A DNA stretch of 64,000 nucleotides from Gammaproteobacteria bacterium (GCA_028824555.1 JAPPDJ010000057.1:1-64000), one strand, 5' to 3'; counted from the stretch's first letter, positions 51,358-60,898 are shown. Made by a program: numbers and translations. Notes: a model not told the origin generated them from the sequence alone.

Positions 51358-51439
51358 GCTCGCTTCCTTCGTCGGTTTCCGTGCGGGCGGCTTGCCCCTC
51401 GTGCAAAGGTACATCGCGCAAGCCGCTGATTGTAAATGC

Positions 51440-51619
51440 GCCTGTCGTAGAGGGGACAAGGCCGTCCCCTACGAGGAATGCGTTGAAACGCACCGATGGA
51501 TCGGCACGTGCCCCGCAGGGGCGGGGCTTGTCCCCGCCCGCCTTGAATTCGACACGAGGAGCTCGTCGAAGCGCAGCAGTTCGCGCAAGCGAACCTGCCA
51601 ACGCGCCCGTTAGGGCGCG
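51440..51619. repeat. Composite repeat (families A and B)
   Basis: AGGGGACAAGGCCGTCCCCT, then GGGGCGGGGCTTGTCCCC, a GAATTCGACACGAGGAG stretch, GCAGTTCGC/GCGAACCTGC and a final GCGCCCGTTAGGGCGC hairpin, up to the norB stop. Block order equals that of 24471-24602. Confidence 0.75.
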
Positions 51620-53113
51620 CTAGCTGCCGGCGGCGGCTTCGGCTAGCTCTTCCGATTGTGCCTCGGGCTCTGGGATCGCTTCGGACGGCACCGCTCGGAT
51701 TGGGCGGTCGTCGCCGGCGCCGATCTTGACGAAGTCCACGAGCAGCAACACGAGGCCGACGGTCATGATGACGCCGAAGATCATGCGCCACCACATTGCC
51801 TGGATGAACCACGGCTGGGTTTGGCCGTCGAAGTATGCCTGCCAGGTGGAGCCGCCCATGGCGCGTTCTATGAACGACTGTTCGTAGCCGGCGATCAGGA
51901 GCGCCATCGACATACCCACCATTCCCACGTGCAGGAGCCCGAGCGACCACTTCCAGCGCCAGCCGCCGTGCAGATCGCCAGACATCCACACGTCACCGCG
52001 CAGCCGTTGGATGGTGAGGTAGATAAAGGCGACGATAATCGTCGTGTAGGCGCCGAAGAAGGCGAGGTGGCCGTGCGAGGAAGACCACTGCGTGCCGTGG
52101 GTGAACATGTTGATCTGCGGCAACGTCTGCATGAAGCCGAACACCCCCGCGCCGATGAAGTTGCCGAAGGCGTGGGCGATCAGCCAGGCGAGGGCGGGGT
52201 GGTTGCTTGAGCGGAAGCTGTGGCGGCCGGCGTCGTACACCGCATGGACCACCATCGCCACTAACGGCACGGGTTCGAGGGCCGAGAAAAAGCCGCCGAT
52301 GCCAAGCCAGTACTCGGGCGTGCCGATCCAGAAGTAGTGGTGGCCGAGGCCCAGGATGCCGGAGCCGAACATCAGCGCCACCTCGACGTAGAGCCATGTC
52401 GTGACGATGCGCCGCCGTGCGCCCAGGGTCTTGATGAGGCCCCAGGCCATGATGCAGCCGACCAGCACTTCCCAGGTGGCTTCCACCCAGAGGTGGATCA
52501 CCCACCACCACCAATACTGGTCCATAGGCAGGTTGGTGGTGTAGAACATGCCGGCGAGATAAAGGCCAGCGAGGGCCACGAGGTCGAGCACGAGAACGCC
52601 GGAGATGCCGCTCCAGCGACCGGCCACGAAGGTGCCGGCGACGTTGTAGAAGAACGCCACCATGCAGATCACGATGCCGATGTCGGCCCAGCGCGGCGCC
52701 TCGATGTATTCGCGGCCCTCGTTGATGAGCCAGAGCGTCCAGGCGTCGCCGGGGCCGCTTTGCACGAAGAGGTAGACCAGCACCACGATGGTCACCGCCA
52801 CCGTCAGCACATAGAAGGTGGCGTTGGCGAGCCATGCGCCGACGAGCGGCACGCCGGATTCGTCCTCCACCAGCCAGAAGATGGCGCCGATGAAGCCGTA
52901 CAGCATCCACACCACCATCGCGTTGATGTGAACCATGCGGTTGACGTTGAAGTCGAGGACTTCGAACAGGAAGTCCGGCGCGAGGAACTGCCAGGCCGCG
53001 ACGAGGCCAAAGATGAGCTGGGCGAGGAAGAGCACCATTGCCACGGTGAAGTACTTCACCGACAGCTTCTGCGCGGTGGAGAGCTCCGAGTAGTTGATCT
53101 TGCCAATCTTCAT
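51620..53113 (-). CDS. norB: Nitric oxide reductase, large subunit
   Basis: A 497-residue heme-copper-superfamily membrane protein with 12 predicted helices that reduces NO to N2O. The non-heme iron ligands are visible in VIHLWVEATWEV (where many cNORs have HxWVEGxWE), GLGHHYFWIG and QWSSSHGHLAFFG. There is no Tyr-His cross-link motif of oxidases. The C-terminal 30 residues (PIRAVPSEAIPEPEAQSEEL) are a hydrophilic extra. It overlaps norC by 4 bp. Confidence 0.95.
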   Translation of the reverse strand: MKIGKINYSELSTAQKLSVKYFTVAMVLFLAQLIFGLVAAWQFLAPDFLFEVLDFNVNRMVHINAMVVWMLYGFIGAIFWLVEDESGVPLVGAWLANATFYVLTVAVTIVVLVYLFVQSGPGDAWTLWLINEGREYIEAPRWADIGIVICMVAFFYNVAGTFVAGRWSGISGVLVLDLVALAGLYLAGMFYTTNLPMDQYWWWWVIHLWVEATWEVLVGCIMAWGLIKTLGARRRIVTTWLYVEVALMFGSGILGLGHHYFWIGTPEYWLGIGGFFSALEPVPLVAMVVHAVYDAGRHSFRSSNHPALAWLIAHAFGNFIGAGVFGFMQTLPQINMFTHGTQWSSSHGHLAFFGAYTTIIVAFIYLTIQRLRGDVWMSGDLHGGWRWKWSLGLLHVGMVGMSMALLIAGYEQSFIERAMGGSTWQAYFDGQTQPWFIQAMWWRMIFGVIMTVGLVLLLVDFVKIGAGDDRPIRAVPSEAIPEPEAQSEELAEAAAGS

Positions 53114-53871
53114 GTTGCACCTCGCATGGAAAGTCCGGCGGCGGGAGCGGAAGCGAGCGGCGGCGGACTTTTTGTGGAGGGGCGGCGGGGCTGGGCCAGA
53201 GGCGGGCTGGTTCCGAGCGCATGCGAGGCACCGGACTGGCTCTGGGGCGCTTCGGTCAGCGGGCCTTGAGGCAGCGGCTTGAAGCCGGACGGGAAGCCGT
53301 TGGTGTCAATGGCGGACATCCACTTGAGATAGGCGATCACGGCGCGCACCTCGGCGTCGGTGAGCTCCTGGTTCGGCATCCGGCGGCCCGTGCCGAAGGT
53401 GCGGGCGTTGGTGGGCGGGTCCTTGAGGAACATGGTCATCAGCAGTTCGCGCGCCTGCTCGTTGCCCCAGCCCGGATCGAGCCATGCCTTGGTGAGGTCT
53501 GGTGCGTAGTAGGCGCCGTTGCCGAGAATGGTGTGGCAGTTCATGCAGTTGCGGGCTTGGACGGTGAGCTTGCCGTGATCCACCAGCGCCATGGCCTCGG
53601 CCTCGGTCAGTTCCTCGCCGAAGAGCGGGGCCTTGGGGCCGATGACGGGCATCATGCGACGCTTTTCGTCGTCCATGACATAGCCGATGCGGTGGTTGAT
53701 GACGGAATAGGCAGGCACACGGCCGGCTTCGCTGCCGGCCTCGATCACGGTGAGGGTGTGGAAGGTAAGCAGCACCAGCACCAGCGCCATGAAGCCGGTG
53801 ACGAAGATGGCGCACTTGCGCCAGAAGTTCTCGCTGGCCCACCACTCGGTGGGGATGCCGGGTTCACTCAT
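53110..53871 (-). CDS. norC: Nitric oxide reductase, cytochrome c subunit
   Basis: A 253-residue protein with one N-terminal anchor (CAIFVTGFMALVLVLLTFHT), a heme c site C109-M-N-C-H113 and an axial Met in GRRMPNQELTD. It delivers electrons to NorB. The C-terminal 50 residues (Pro/Ser/Ala-rich) go beyond the usual NorC length of about 150-200. Its start overlaps the upstream small membrane gene by 8 bp. Confidence 0.95.
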   Translation of the reverse strand: MSEPGIPTEWWASENFWRKCAIFVTGFMALVLVLLTFHTLTVIEAGSEAGRVPAYSVINHRIGYVMDDEKRRMMPVIGPKAPLFGEELTEAEAMALVDHGKLTVQARNCMNCHTILGNGAYYAPDLTKAWLDPGWGNEQARELLMTMFLKDPPTNARTFGTGRRMPNQELTDAEVRAVIAYLKWMSAIDTNGFPSGFKPLPQGPLTEAPQSQSGASHALGTSPPLAQPRRPSTKSPPPLASAPAAGLSMRGAT

Positions 53872-54229
53872 GGCGGCTTGCCTCCATGTCCTTGGCAGTT
53901 GCCTGCCCTGGTGTTTCGTTGTTGATGTGGGAACTCTCTCCGTGAACCGCGAGGGACAGCTTCCAGATGAAGCGCGGCACGACGAAGTAGCCGATCAAGA
54001 GCAGGCCCATGAGGGCAAGCCACCAGTCGGCGAGTTGCAGGAGCGCGGCGAAGCCAACCGCGCAGCAGCACAGCAGGCCGTAACTCAGGATCGACGCTCC
54101 TGCCATGCCGCGAGAACCGGTGAGTCCCGCCAAGGCGTGAAAGATGGCGTAGCCGGCGCCGAACAGCACCATGACGCCCCCAAGCAGGGCGGCCCCCGCG
54201 ACTCGATGGATGACTTCCGGCTCAACCAC
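53864..54229 (-). CDS. Membrane protein in the nor operon
   Basis: Residues from GAALLGGVMVLFGAGYAIFH through SYGLLCCCAVGFAALLQLAD and LALMGLLLIGYFVVPRFIWK form three to four helices. I do not recognise it as NorE or NorF. It overlaps norC by 8 bp and so is translated with it. Two starts are possible: TTG at 54244 or GTG at 54229, which has GCGAGG upstream. A heme- or metal-insertion role is guesswork. Confidence 0.75.
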   Translation of the reverse strand: MVEPEVIHRVAGAALLGGVMVLFGAGYAIFHALAGLTGSRGMAGASILSYGLLCCCAVGFAALLQLADWWLALMGLLLIGYFVVPRFIWKLSLAVHGESSHINNETPGQATAKDMEASRHE

Positions 54230-54415
54230 GAAAGCCTCGCGCAAGCGTCATGTACGAGAGCAGTGTAACGCCGTAGCGCACGGTGCGGGAGCGCTTGCGT
54301 TGGTGTCAGGACGCCCCTTTCTGAAGGGACACCGTGCGGGAGTCGCCAAGCCGCCAACGCTGGCGCTCCGTGCCGCCACTGAAGGAGCCTTCGGCCTTCC
54401 CGGCGGGACCTTGCT

Positions 54416-55627
54416 CTAGTCGTCGTGGTGTTGGCGGGCGATTCCGCGCTCGATCATTTGCTCTCTTTCCTCTGCCGAGAAGCCGATTTCGGCGAGGATT
54501 TCCTGGGTGTGTTGGCCGATGTTGGGGGCTAGGCGCGGCCGACGCTTCTCGGTGTCGGCGACCCATATGGGACTGTTCACCGTGTAGGCATAGAAGTGAC
54601 TGCCTGGTTCGACTTCCGTGAGGATGTCGTTGGCGTGCACCTGTTCGTCGGCGATCACTTCCGACATGCGTTGGGCCAGGGAGTAGGTGATGCCGGCTCG
54701 GTCGAGCTTCTCGCACCATACGTCGGAGTCGTTGCCCAAGAAGGCGGTGGCGATCAGGGCGTGGAGTTCCTCGCGGTGTTCGAAGCGGGCCACCTGGTCC
54801 AGGAACCGAGCGTCTTGCGCCCACTCAGGATGGCCGAGCGCCGCCGCGAACTTCGGCCATTCCTTGGCATGGTTGAGGATGCTGAGGAGGATCGTGCGAC
54901 CGTCGCGAGTCTCGTACACAGTGGCGAGGGGAGTGGCTCGGGTTTCGCCGGTGTCGCGCCTGTCGGAATAGTCGAAGCCGACGATCGCCCCCTGCATCAT
55001 CATGCTGTGCGCCCATGCTCCGTTGGCCAACAGAGACGTATGCACGTGCGCTCCCTCGCCGGTGCGTTCGCGCCGGTAGAGCGCCGCCATGATGCCGCCG
55101 AACAGCGCCATGCTGGTGGGGTGGTCGCCCATGCCGGGTGCAGAGATGGCGTGCGGCGAAAGCGGGCGCCGCACATGATCCATCAGGCCACTGCGCGCCC
55201 ACCACGCCGTGGCGTCGAAGCCGGTGCGGTTGGCATCGGGGCCCTTTAGCCCATACGAGTTCACCTGCCCGTAGATGACCTTCTCGTTCAGTTCACGCAC
55301 GTCGGCATAGGTGAACTTCAACCGCTCCAAGAGCTCCGGCCGGTAGTTGGTGATGACCACATCGGCGCGGCGGATGAGGCGCTCGATGGCATCGCGCCCT
55401 GCGGGCGTCGTGAAGTCGATGGCAAGGCTGCGCTTGTTACGGCCGTCCTGATCCCAGAAGAAATTGGGGTACTCCGCCAGCACGCCGCCAAGCAAGGTTC
55501 TGTAGGGATCGCCCGTCAGCGGCTCAACTTTCACCACGTCGGCACCGAAGTCGGAGAGCACGGTGGCAGTCGCAGGGCCAGCGACGTAGGAGCCCAGATC
55601 CAGCACGCGCAGATGATTCAGGAACAT
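54416..55627 (-). CDS. CaiB/BaiF (class III) CoA transferase
   Basis: A 403-residue enzyme with LRVLDLGSYVAGPATATVLS, FGADVVKVEPLTGDPYR, VVITNYRPELLERL and ALYRRERTGEGAHVHTSLL. The Asp that forms the acyl-enzyme lies in the central conserved helix. It belongs to the same family as the gene at 9144 but is not a recent duplicate. Its substrate is unknown. It lies alone, with about 190 bp before the nor genes. Confidence 0.92.
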   Translation of the reverse strand: MFLNHLRVLDLGSYVAGPATATVLSDFGADVVKVEPLTGDPYRTLLGGVLAEYPNFFWDQDGRNKRSLAIDFTTPAGRDAIERLIRRADVVITNYRPELLERLKFTYADVRELNEKVIYGQVNSYGLKGPDANRTGFDATAWWARSGLMDHVRRPLSPHAISAPGMGDHPTSMALFGGIMAALYRRERTGEGAHVHTSLLANGAWAHSMMMQGAIVGFDYSDRRDTGETRATPLATVYETRDGRTILLSILNHAKEWPKFAAALGHPEWAQDARFLDQVARFEHREELHALIATAFLGNDSDVWCEKLDRAGITYSLAQRMSEVIADEQVHANDILTEVEPGSHFYAYTVNSPIWVADTEKRRPRLAPNIGQHTQEILAEIGFSAEEREQMIERGIARQHHDD

Positions 55628-55872
55628 TGCGGGCTACTCCGGTCGAACACCATGGACGGGGGCGGGAAACGTCATGCGGGGGAGTTTGCTGGTTTCAGAC
55701 GCCGCCGTCGACTGCCCACCGGCGGAACGCTGGCGCCATGTTCCCGCAATGGGTTGCGGCACCAAAGCGGGAAGTGCAACGGCTCCTCCACACGACGACG
55801 CGTAGCGCCCCGCGCGGCAGGCAGCGCCAACTCACAGAAAGATCAGGACAACTTCCGTGATCCTTCGCGCCG
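55628..55872. other. Intergenic region
   Basis: A 245-bp gap between the CoA transferase start and the diheme protein stop. I see no gene, no strong hairpin and no repeat of the main families. Confidence 0.4.
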
Positions 55873-57441
55873 TTACCGGTTCGTCAGGAGGCTCGCCGCC
55901 GGCTCCCGGGCCTCAGATGCGTTCGGTTCGCGCGCCCGCGCCCTCGACGGAATCAACTCCTCGTTGGGGTTGTTGGGCGTGCGCAAACGAAGCAGGAAGC
56001 TGATCAATTGCGCCCGGTCATCGTCAGAAAGCCGCATGAAGGCGTCGCGTGCCTCTTCGGCGGCGCCGCCATGCGCCGTTATGGCCTGCGAGAGCACGCT
56101 GGCTCGACCGTCGTGCAGATACGGTGCCGTGTCGGCAACACCCCACAATCGGGCCGTGGTGAATTCCGAGTTCGATATCTCCCCGCGCGAAAAGGTCTCC
56201 GCGAGTTCCTCACCCATATCGTGACGCTTCAGGTCCGCGAACAATTGCACAAACACGCCGTCCTCCCCGGGAATGGGCTCGAAGCCCACCTCCACCAAGT
56301 CGATCTGCGCGTACACGTTCTGCCACGGATCATGCGGAACTTCCGGAAAGCTCAGCGGCAGAAATCGGGATTCCGTCTTCAGCACCGGAACGTGGCAGGC
56401 ATCGCACCCGGCATCCAGGAAGTGCCTGAACCCCTCCAATCCAGCAGGGCCCAGCCGCTCGACGAACGGCACGGGGTTGGTCACGTCGAACACGTGCAGG
56501 GCGCTCATGTCTGCCAACGATACCTCGTCGTACACCCCGTCGCCGTCTGCGTCCTCGTGTTCCCCAACCACTTCCACCGGCTGCAACCCGAAATGGAACT
56601 GCATGGCGACTCGGTCGAAGTCTCGCATCGAGAAGTTCTCGCCCTTGCGCCCGAATGGCCGCACCACCAAGACATCCTCCGGCCGTCTTCCGGTGTTGTC
56701 CTCGAACCCGATTCCCTCGGTGTGGACTTGCACCGCAGCGTCCTCGAGCGTCTCGATGTGGCCGAAGTCGACTCCATGCGTGGTCAGGGGAGTGACTGTG
56801 CCGGCCTCGGCGGCCCGGGCGGCGGCCAGCGCTTGCTGGAGGTTGCGCGTCATTTCCTTTGCGAGCAGTTCAACACCGCCGCCGCCGAACAGGAAGGGCG
56901 GATTGGCATAGCGACCGTCGAAGTCCGCCACACCGTCGGGCAACAGCGGCAGATCCGGCTCGTGGCCAGACACGTAGTTCACCCGCAGGTCCGAGGAGTC
57001 GGCGACATCGATCAGGCTCGGCATGATGATCGCGTTCTGCACGATTCCGCCCACGCCACCGATGCCGAGCACCGGAGGCCGCGCAGAACGTTTGACGAAC
57101 GAGTGGCATTCGTTGCAGGACTGGGCGTCGAGGCCGTTGATCCGCAACGTCATTCCATTGCCCTGGAGTGTCGGGCGTTGACCCAATGCGATGGCGTCCG
57201 TCGCCTCTGCGAATGGTCCGTCGCCGAATCCGTCGAACGTATTGAAAGATGTAGTGAACATCTCCAATCCCCGGCGCCTGACGCTTTGAAGCGTCACGCT
57301 GCCGTCGGAAAGGCCTTCCGCCAGCTGCTCCATGGTGAGCGGACTCTCCGGCAGCGCGGGACCCTCTTCCTGCGCCAGAACCACTTGCGAAAATACGAAC
57401 GGTAATACTCCCAATACCCACGTTCTTGTGTTACCAAGCAT
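55873..57441 (-). CDS. Diheme oxidoreductase (DHOR family, MauG/CcpA-like)
   Basis: A 522-residue secreted protein. After a signal peptide (WVLGVLPFVFSQVVLAQ) it carries two heme c sites, C109-N-E-C-H113 and C346-D-A-C-H350. The block LWGVADTAPYLHDGRASVLS is shared by di-heme peroxidase-like DHOR proteins. Predicted periplasmic electron-transfer or peroxidase enzyme. MLGNTRTWV is chosen as start because the signal peptide follows directly and AAGG lies upstream. Confidence 0.92.
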   Translation of the reverse strand: MLGNTRTWVLGVLPFVFSQVVLAQEEGPALPESPLTMEQLAEGLSDGSVTLQSVRRRGLEMFTTSFNTFDGFGDGPFAEATDAIALGQRPTLQGNGMTLRINGLDAQSCNECHSFVKRSARPPVLGIGGVGGIVQNAIIMPSLIDVADSSDLRVNYVSGHEPDLPLLPDGVADFDGRYANPPFLFGGGGVELLAKEMTRNLQQALAAARAAEAGTVTPLTTHGVDFGHIETLEDAAVQVHTEGIGFEDNTGRRPEDVLVVRPFGRKGENFSMRDFDRVAMQFHFGLQPVEVVGEHEDADGDGVYDEVSLADMSALHVFDVTNPVPFVERLGPAGLEGFRHFLDAGCDACHVPVLKTESRFLPLSFPEVPHDPWQNVYAQIDLVEVGFEPIPGEDGVFVQLFADLKRHDMGEELAETFSRGEISNSEFTTARLWGVADTAPYLHDGRASVLSQAITAHGGAAEEARDAFMRLSDDDRAQLISFLLRLRTPNNPNEELIPSRARAREPNASEAREPAASLLTNR

Positions 57442-57785
57442 CCTAACCTTATAACCCTCGTTGATCCCTTTGCATGAACCTCGCGACATCGAAATGGTAG
57501 TCGACGGCCGCGCCTTCGCGCTCCCCCAAGATTGGGGAAATCGAGAAACCCGCGGGCCAGCATTGGGTGTTGCAGAACAAAAATGTTCTTTTCGGCTCGT
57601 TTTAGTGACGAGTCAGGGTCTTTGCTACAGAAAGTGGTAGTTTTTTTAGCCTCGTAGAGCCATCGCCGGTCGGCACCGCCGCATCGACCACGCCCAAACG
57701 GGATGCTGCCCACGGTCCTGCGGGCGGAAGCGCATTTCAATGGTGGTGTCGATTCGGGCGCCCATATCCGAGTCACCGGAAACTG
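57442..57785. other. Intergenic region upstream of the diheme oxidoreductase gene
   Basis: The AT-richest stretch nearby. On the minus strand it holds GAACATTTTTGTTC (a dyad near 57570-57583), an AAAAAAACTACC run and TATAAGG just before the ATG. These are plausible promoter and operator elements for the diheme gene. A short frame reading DTTIEMRF occurs at about 57715-57765 but shows no convincing homology. Confidence 0.45.
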
Positions 57786-58418
57786 TCAAGTCGTTATTTG
57801 CGTTGCTTCGGCCGTGGTCGTTAGCGTGACTCCCCGCGCTTTCCAAGCGGCGAGCAGTTCGTCGCGGCGCTGTTCGTCGATGGCGCGCACGGCGTCGGTC
57901 ACGACGGTGACGGCAATGTTGGAGTGGTGTGCGAGCAAGCCTTCCACGGCATAGCGATTGCACACGTCCAGTGCCACACCGTAGAGGGTTACCTGGGTCA
58001 GGCCCAACGCCCCAACGAAGGGTGTGACGCATGGGTTGGTGAAGACGTCGAAGTAGCGTTTGTGGAAGAGGATGTCGCCGGCGTGCCCCTCGAGCAGGGC
58101 GAGGGCCTCGGCGAGATCCGTGTCGGGCTCGACGACGAGGACATCGCGAAGTTGCGTTTCCGGAATGCGCGCTTGCCCCGGCGAGCCCTTCATGCAGTGG
58201 GGCGGGAAGGTGTCCGCGAAGTTGGGATCGTTCGAGAGTTCCTCGTCCGCGAGCTCATGGCAGTCGGAACTGGCGACTATGCGGATGCCACGGTCGTGGG
58301 CGAACGTTGTGAGGCGAGCGAGGTTGGCTCGAATCGTCTCGGATCCGGCCACATAGAGCTTGCCGCCCGGATCGATGAAATCCACTTGGGTATCCACATC
58401 CCAAAACACATGGGTCAT
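57786..58418 (-). CDS. pncA: Isochorismatase-family hydrolase, probable nicotinamidase
   Basis: A 210-residue cysteine hydrolase. The catalytic Asp is in VFWDVDTQVDFID, the cis-peptide/Lys part in DILFHKRYFDVF and the nucleophile Cys in VTLYGVALDVCNRYAVEGLL. Nicotinamidases turn nicotinamide into nicotinate. The overlap with the nicotinate phosphoribosyltransferase gene (ATGA) strongly supports that role. Confidence 0.88.
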   Translation of the reverse strand: MTHVFWDVDTQVDFIDPGGKLYVAGSETIRANLARLTTFAHDRGIRIVASSDCHELADEELSNDPNFADTFPPHCMKGSPGQARIPETQLRDVLVVEPDTDLAEALALLEGHAGDILFHKRYFDVFTNPCVTPFVGALGLTQVTLYGVALDVCNRYAVEGLLAHHSNIAVTVVTDAVRAIDEQRRDELLAAWKARGVTLTTTAEATQITT

Positions 58419-59494
58419 CGCACAAGCTCCAGGCGGGGGTTGGATCGCTCTACCCGTCCGACCTTGGCACTGGCCCTGCCGTCGGTTCGCACGATGTCGG
58501 CGGTGAAGTCGAAATCGCCCTGGTTGGCGACCAGAGACGAGCCGACGCCGTAGGCGTCCACCGGCACCCGCTCCCGCTCGAAGCGGCGGATGCGTTCCTC
58601 GTTGAAGCCGCCGGAGGCGACGATCCGCACCTCCGAGAACCCCGCCTCGTCGAGCGCCGAGCGCACGTTGTGAACCAAGGGCGCGTTCACGCCACGCGGG
58701 TCGAACTGCCCCATCTGCGGGATGACGCTCTTGTCCACCATGCTGCCAGAGGTGTCGAGGCGGACGCCGTAGAGCCGGGGTCCTAATGCCCTCGCCACGG
58801 CCAGAGCGGTGCCGACGCTGTCGTTGTCGAAATCCACCAGTGCCACAATCGGAATGTCCGGCGCCAGATGTTCGGCAAACTTGCGCGCGGCGAGTGCCGT
58901 GTTGCCGCCGTAGGCGGCGATGGCTGCGTGCGGCAGCGTGCCGATGCCCCGTCCGCCCCACCACTTTGCCTGCATGTCCGTGGATACCGAGCTCGCGCCG
59001 GCGACGTGCGCCGCATAGCCATCCCGCGTCTGCAACTGCCAATGATCGTGTCGCGCAGGAAAGAACAGCACTTCCTTTGGCGCCGCCGCCTCTACCACGC
59101 GCTTGGTCTGGGTGGCGATGCGCGTGCCCCGGGCCATGGCGCCAAGACAGAGCGTTTCCAGGTGAGCGAAGGCGTCGTAGGGACCCTCGATGGTCATAAC
59201 CGTTTCCAAGGCTGCGATGGCATCGCCATCATGCAGCGCTCGAACCGTTAGGGCGTCCCGGTCTTCGCTCGCCAACTCGACGATGGCAATTGCCTCGTCC
59301 ATGCCACAGAGCCATCCCTCGCTGCGGCAGAACACCTGCATCAGCACATCGGGGCTGTGCCCGTCGGCCTTCAGCACCTCGCGGGCGTTGACGAAGTAAC
59401 GGTCCGAATACTCCCCCGCGCTCATCGCGTCGACCGGCAGGTCGAATACCGCCGGATGGAGGCGTCCACGGCCGACGGGCCTACCAGCTTTCAT
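58415..59494 (-). CDS. pncB: Nicotinate phosphoribosyltransferase
   Basis: A 359-residue type II phosphoribosyltransferase that makes nicotinate mononucleotide. It shows DAMSAGEYSDRYFVNARE, LETLCLGAMARGTRIATQTK, FFPARHDHWQL, VALVDFDNDSVGTALAVARA and IVASGGFNEERI with GVGSSLV. MKAGRPVGRG is chosen as the start because AAGGAG precedes it. It is coupled to the nicotinamidase. Together with nadE at 25998 the window carries three of the four Preiss-Handler salvage steps; nadD is missing. Confidence 0.93.
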   Translation of the reverse strand: MKAGRPVGRGRLHPAVFDLPVDAMSAGEYSDRYFVNAREVLKADGHSPDVLMQVFCRSEGWLCGMDEAIAIVELASEDRDALTVRALHDGDAIAALETVMTIEGPYDAFAHLETLCLGAMARGTRIATQTKRVVEAAAPKEVLFFPARHDHWQLQTRDGYAAHVAGASSVSTDMQAKWWGGRGIGTLPHAAIAAYGGNTALAARKFAEHLAPDIPIVALVDFDNDSVGTALAVARALGPRLYGVRLDTSGSMVDKSVIPQMGQFDPRGVNAPLVHNVRSALDEAGFSEVRIVASGGFNEERIRRFERERVPVDAYGVGSSLVANQGDFDFTADIVRTDGRASAKVGRVERSNPRLELVR

Positions 59495-59662
59495 TTTCTT
59501 GCTCCTTCGGCTGGACGTGCATGATCGGGCCAGTGGCGAGTCTGCCCCTTGCGGAAAACCGCCAGAAGGCGACGCCATAGGCACGGCGCAGGCACTTAGC
59601 GTCTCAACGCGACGGCCCCGCGGCGAGGGAAGGCATTGTGCCTTTCCTGCCTGTCGCTTCCC
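59495..59662. repeat. Intergenic region with a family C repeat
   Basis: GAGGGAAGGCATTGTGCCTTTCC (about 59627-59650) is a degenerate family C hairpin. The rest of the spacer shows no gene. Confidence 0.45.
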
Positions 59663-60898
59663 TCAAGCCACGGAGCGCGCATCCGGCCGGCCCGTGACGC
59701 CGGAGATCATGTTGCGCGCTTCCTTGCTGGACTTGAGACTGGGCTTGCCACGCGCCGCGAAATTGAAGGGATCGGTGTCGATGTCCTCGAGCTCGATCTC
59801 GCCGGCCAGCACGGCGGCCTTCCAGGCTTCCTGCTCGCCGTGGCGGGCGTGGAACTCCGGCATGACTTCGCGGGCGAAGAGTGCGAGGCTCGAACAGATG
59901 TCCTCGTGCGTGTTCTTGCCGGCTTGGTTGAGCAGGATTACTTGGTCGACGTTGGAGCGTTCAAGCTCCATGAGCCGCTCGCGGATCGTGTCCGGCGAGC
60001 CGATCAGCTCACTGCCGGAGCGTTTCTGCCCGGCCGGCGTCCGCTTCCATTCCTGATAGCGATCCCAGAAATTCATGGTGCCGGGCTCGAACGGGCCTTC
60101 CTTGTTGTATAGCTGCAAGGCGAACTGGAAGAAGGTCCAGCCGTCCGCTTTCTCCCACGCCTCGTCGTCGGTTTCGGCGCACATGAAGCCCGACACGACG
60201 GCGATGTTGGGATTGGTCTGGTAATCGGCCAGCTTTTCGAGGTTGTGGACGTAGTTGTTGTAGTAGGCGTTCACCCAAGCGCGGGCAGCGTCCAGGCTCA
60301 CAAACTTGAAGCACAAAGACCCCATGCCCCGATGCGCCGCATACTTGATGGTGTCGAGCTGCGAGCAGGCCACCCACAGTGGTGGATGCGGCTTCTGCAA
60401 CGGCTTCGGCACCACGGCGCGGAGCGGGAACTTGAAGAACTCGCCCTCGTACTCCCAGCCGTGGTTCCAGAACATCGGCAGCGTGCAGCGCACCGCGTCC
60501 TCCCACACGTCGCGCTTGTCTCGGAAGCGCAGATTGAACGGGTGCAGTTCGGTGACGGACGCGCCTTCGCCGAGGCCGAGTTCCACCCGACCGTCAGACA
60601 CAAGATCGAGCGTCGCAACCTTTTCCGCCACCCGCGCCGGATGGTTGGTGGTCATCTGCACGATGCCGTGTCCCAGGCGGATGTTCTTGGTGCGCTGACT
60701 GGCGGCAGCGAGGAACACTTCCGGGGCGGAGGAATGCGAATACTCCTCGAGGAAATGGTGCTCTACCTCCCACGCGTAGTCGAAGCCGAGCGAATCGGCG
60801 AGTTCAATCTGCTCGAGAGAATTCTTGATGAGCCGATGCTCGCTGTCGGGCGCCCAGTCGCGTGGCAACTGGTGCTCGTAGAAGATGCCGAATTTCAC
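59663..60898 (-). CDS. LLM-class flavin-dependent monooxygenase
   Basis: A 411-residue luciferase-like alpha/beta-barrel. It has MKFGIFYEHQLPR, EVEHHFLEEYSHSSAPEVFL, RLGHGIVQMTTNHPARVAEK and LVSDGRVELGLGEGASVTEL. Family members use FMNH2 and O2, or F420. The reductase partner is not adjacent. The substrate is unknown. Confidence 0.93.
   Translation of the reverse strand: MKFGIFYEHQLPRDWAPDSEHRLIKNSLEQIELADSLGFDYAWEVEHHFLEEYSHSSAPEVFLAAASQRTKNIRLGHGIVQMTTNHPARVAEKVATLDLVSDGRVELGLGEGASVTELHPFNLRFRDKRDVWEDAVRCTLPMFWNHGWEYEGEFFKFPLRAVVPKPLQKPHPPLWVACSQLDTIKYAAHRGMGSLCFKFVSLDAARAWVNAYYNNYVHNLEKLADYQTNPNIAVVSGFMCAETDDEAWEKADGWTFFQFALQLYNKEGPFEPGTMNFWDRYQEWKRTPAGQKRSGSELIGSPDTIRERLMELERSNVDQVILLNQAGKNTHEDICSSLALFAREVMPEFHARHGEQEAWKAAVLAGEIELEDIDTDPFNFAARGKPSLKSSKEARNMISGVTGRPDARSVA

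Noticed and set aside
57646-57785. A minus-strand frame reading DTTIEMRF, reminiscent of TTIEVRM in the CmcJ-type protein
   Set aside because: The similarity is limited to a few residues and no surrounding block matches, so a third gene copy is not supported.
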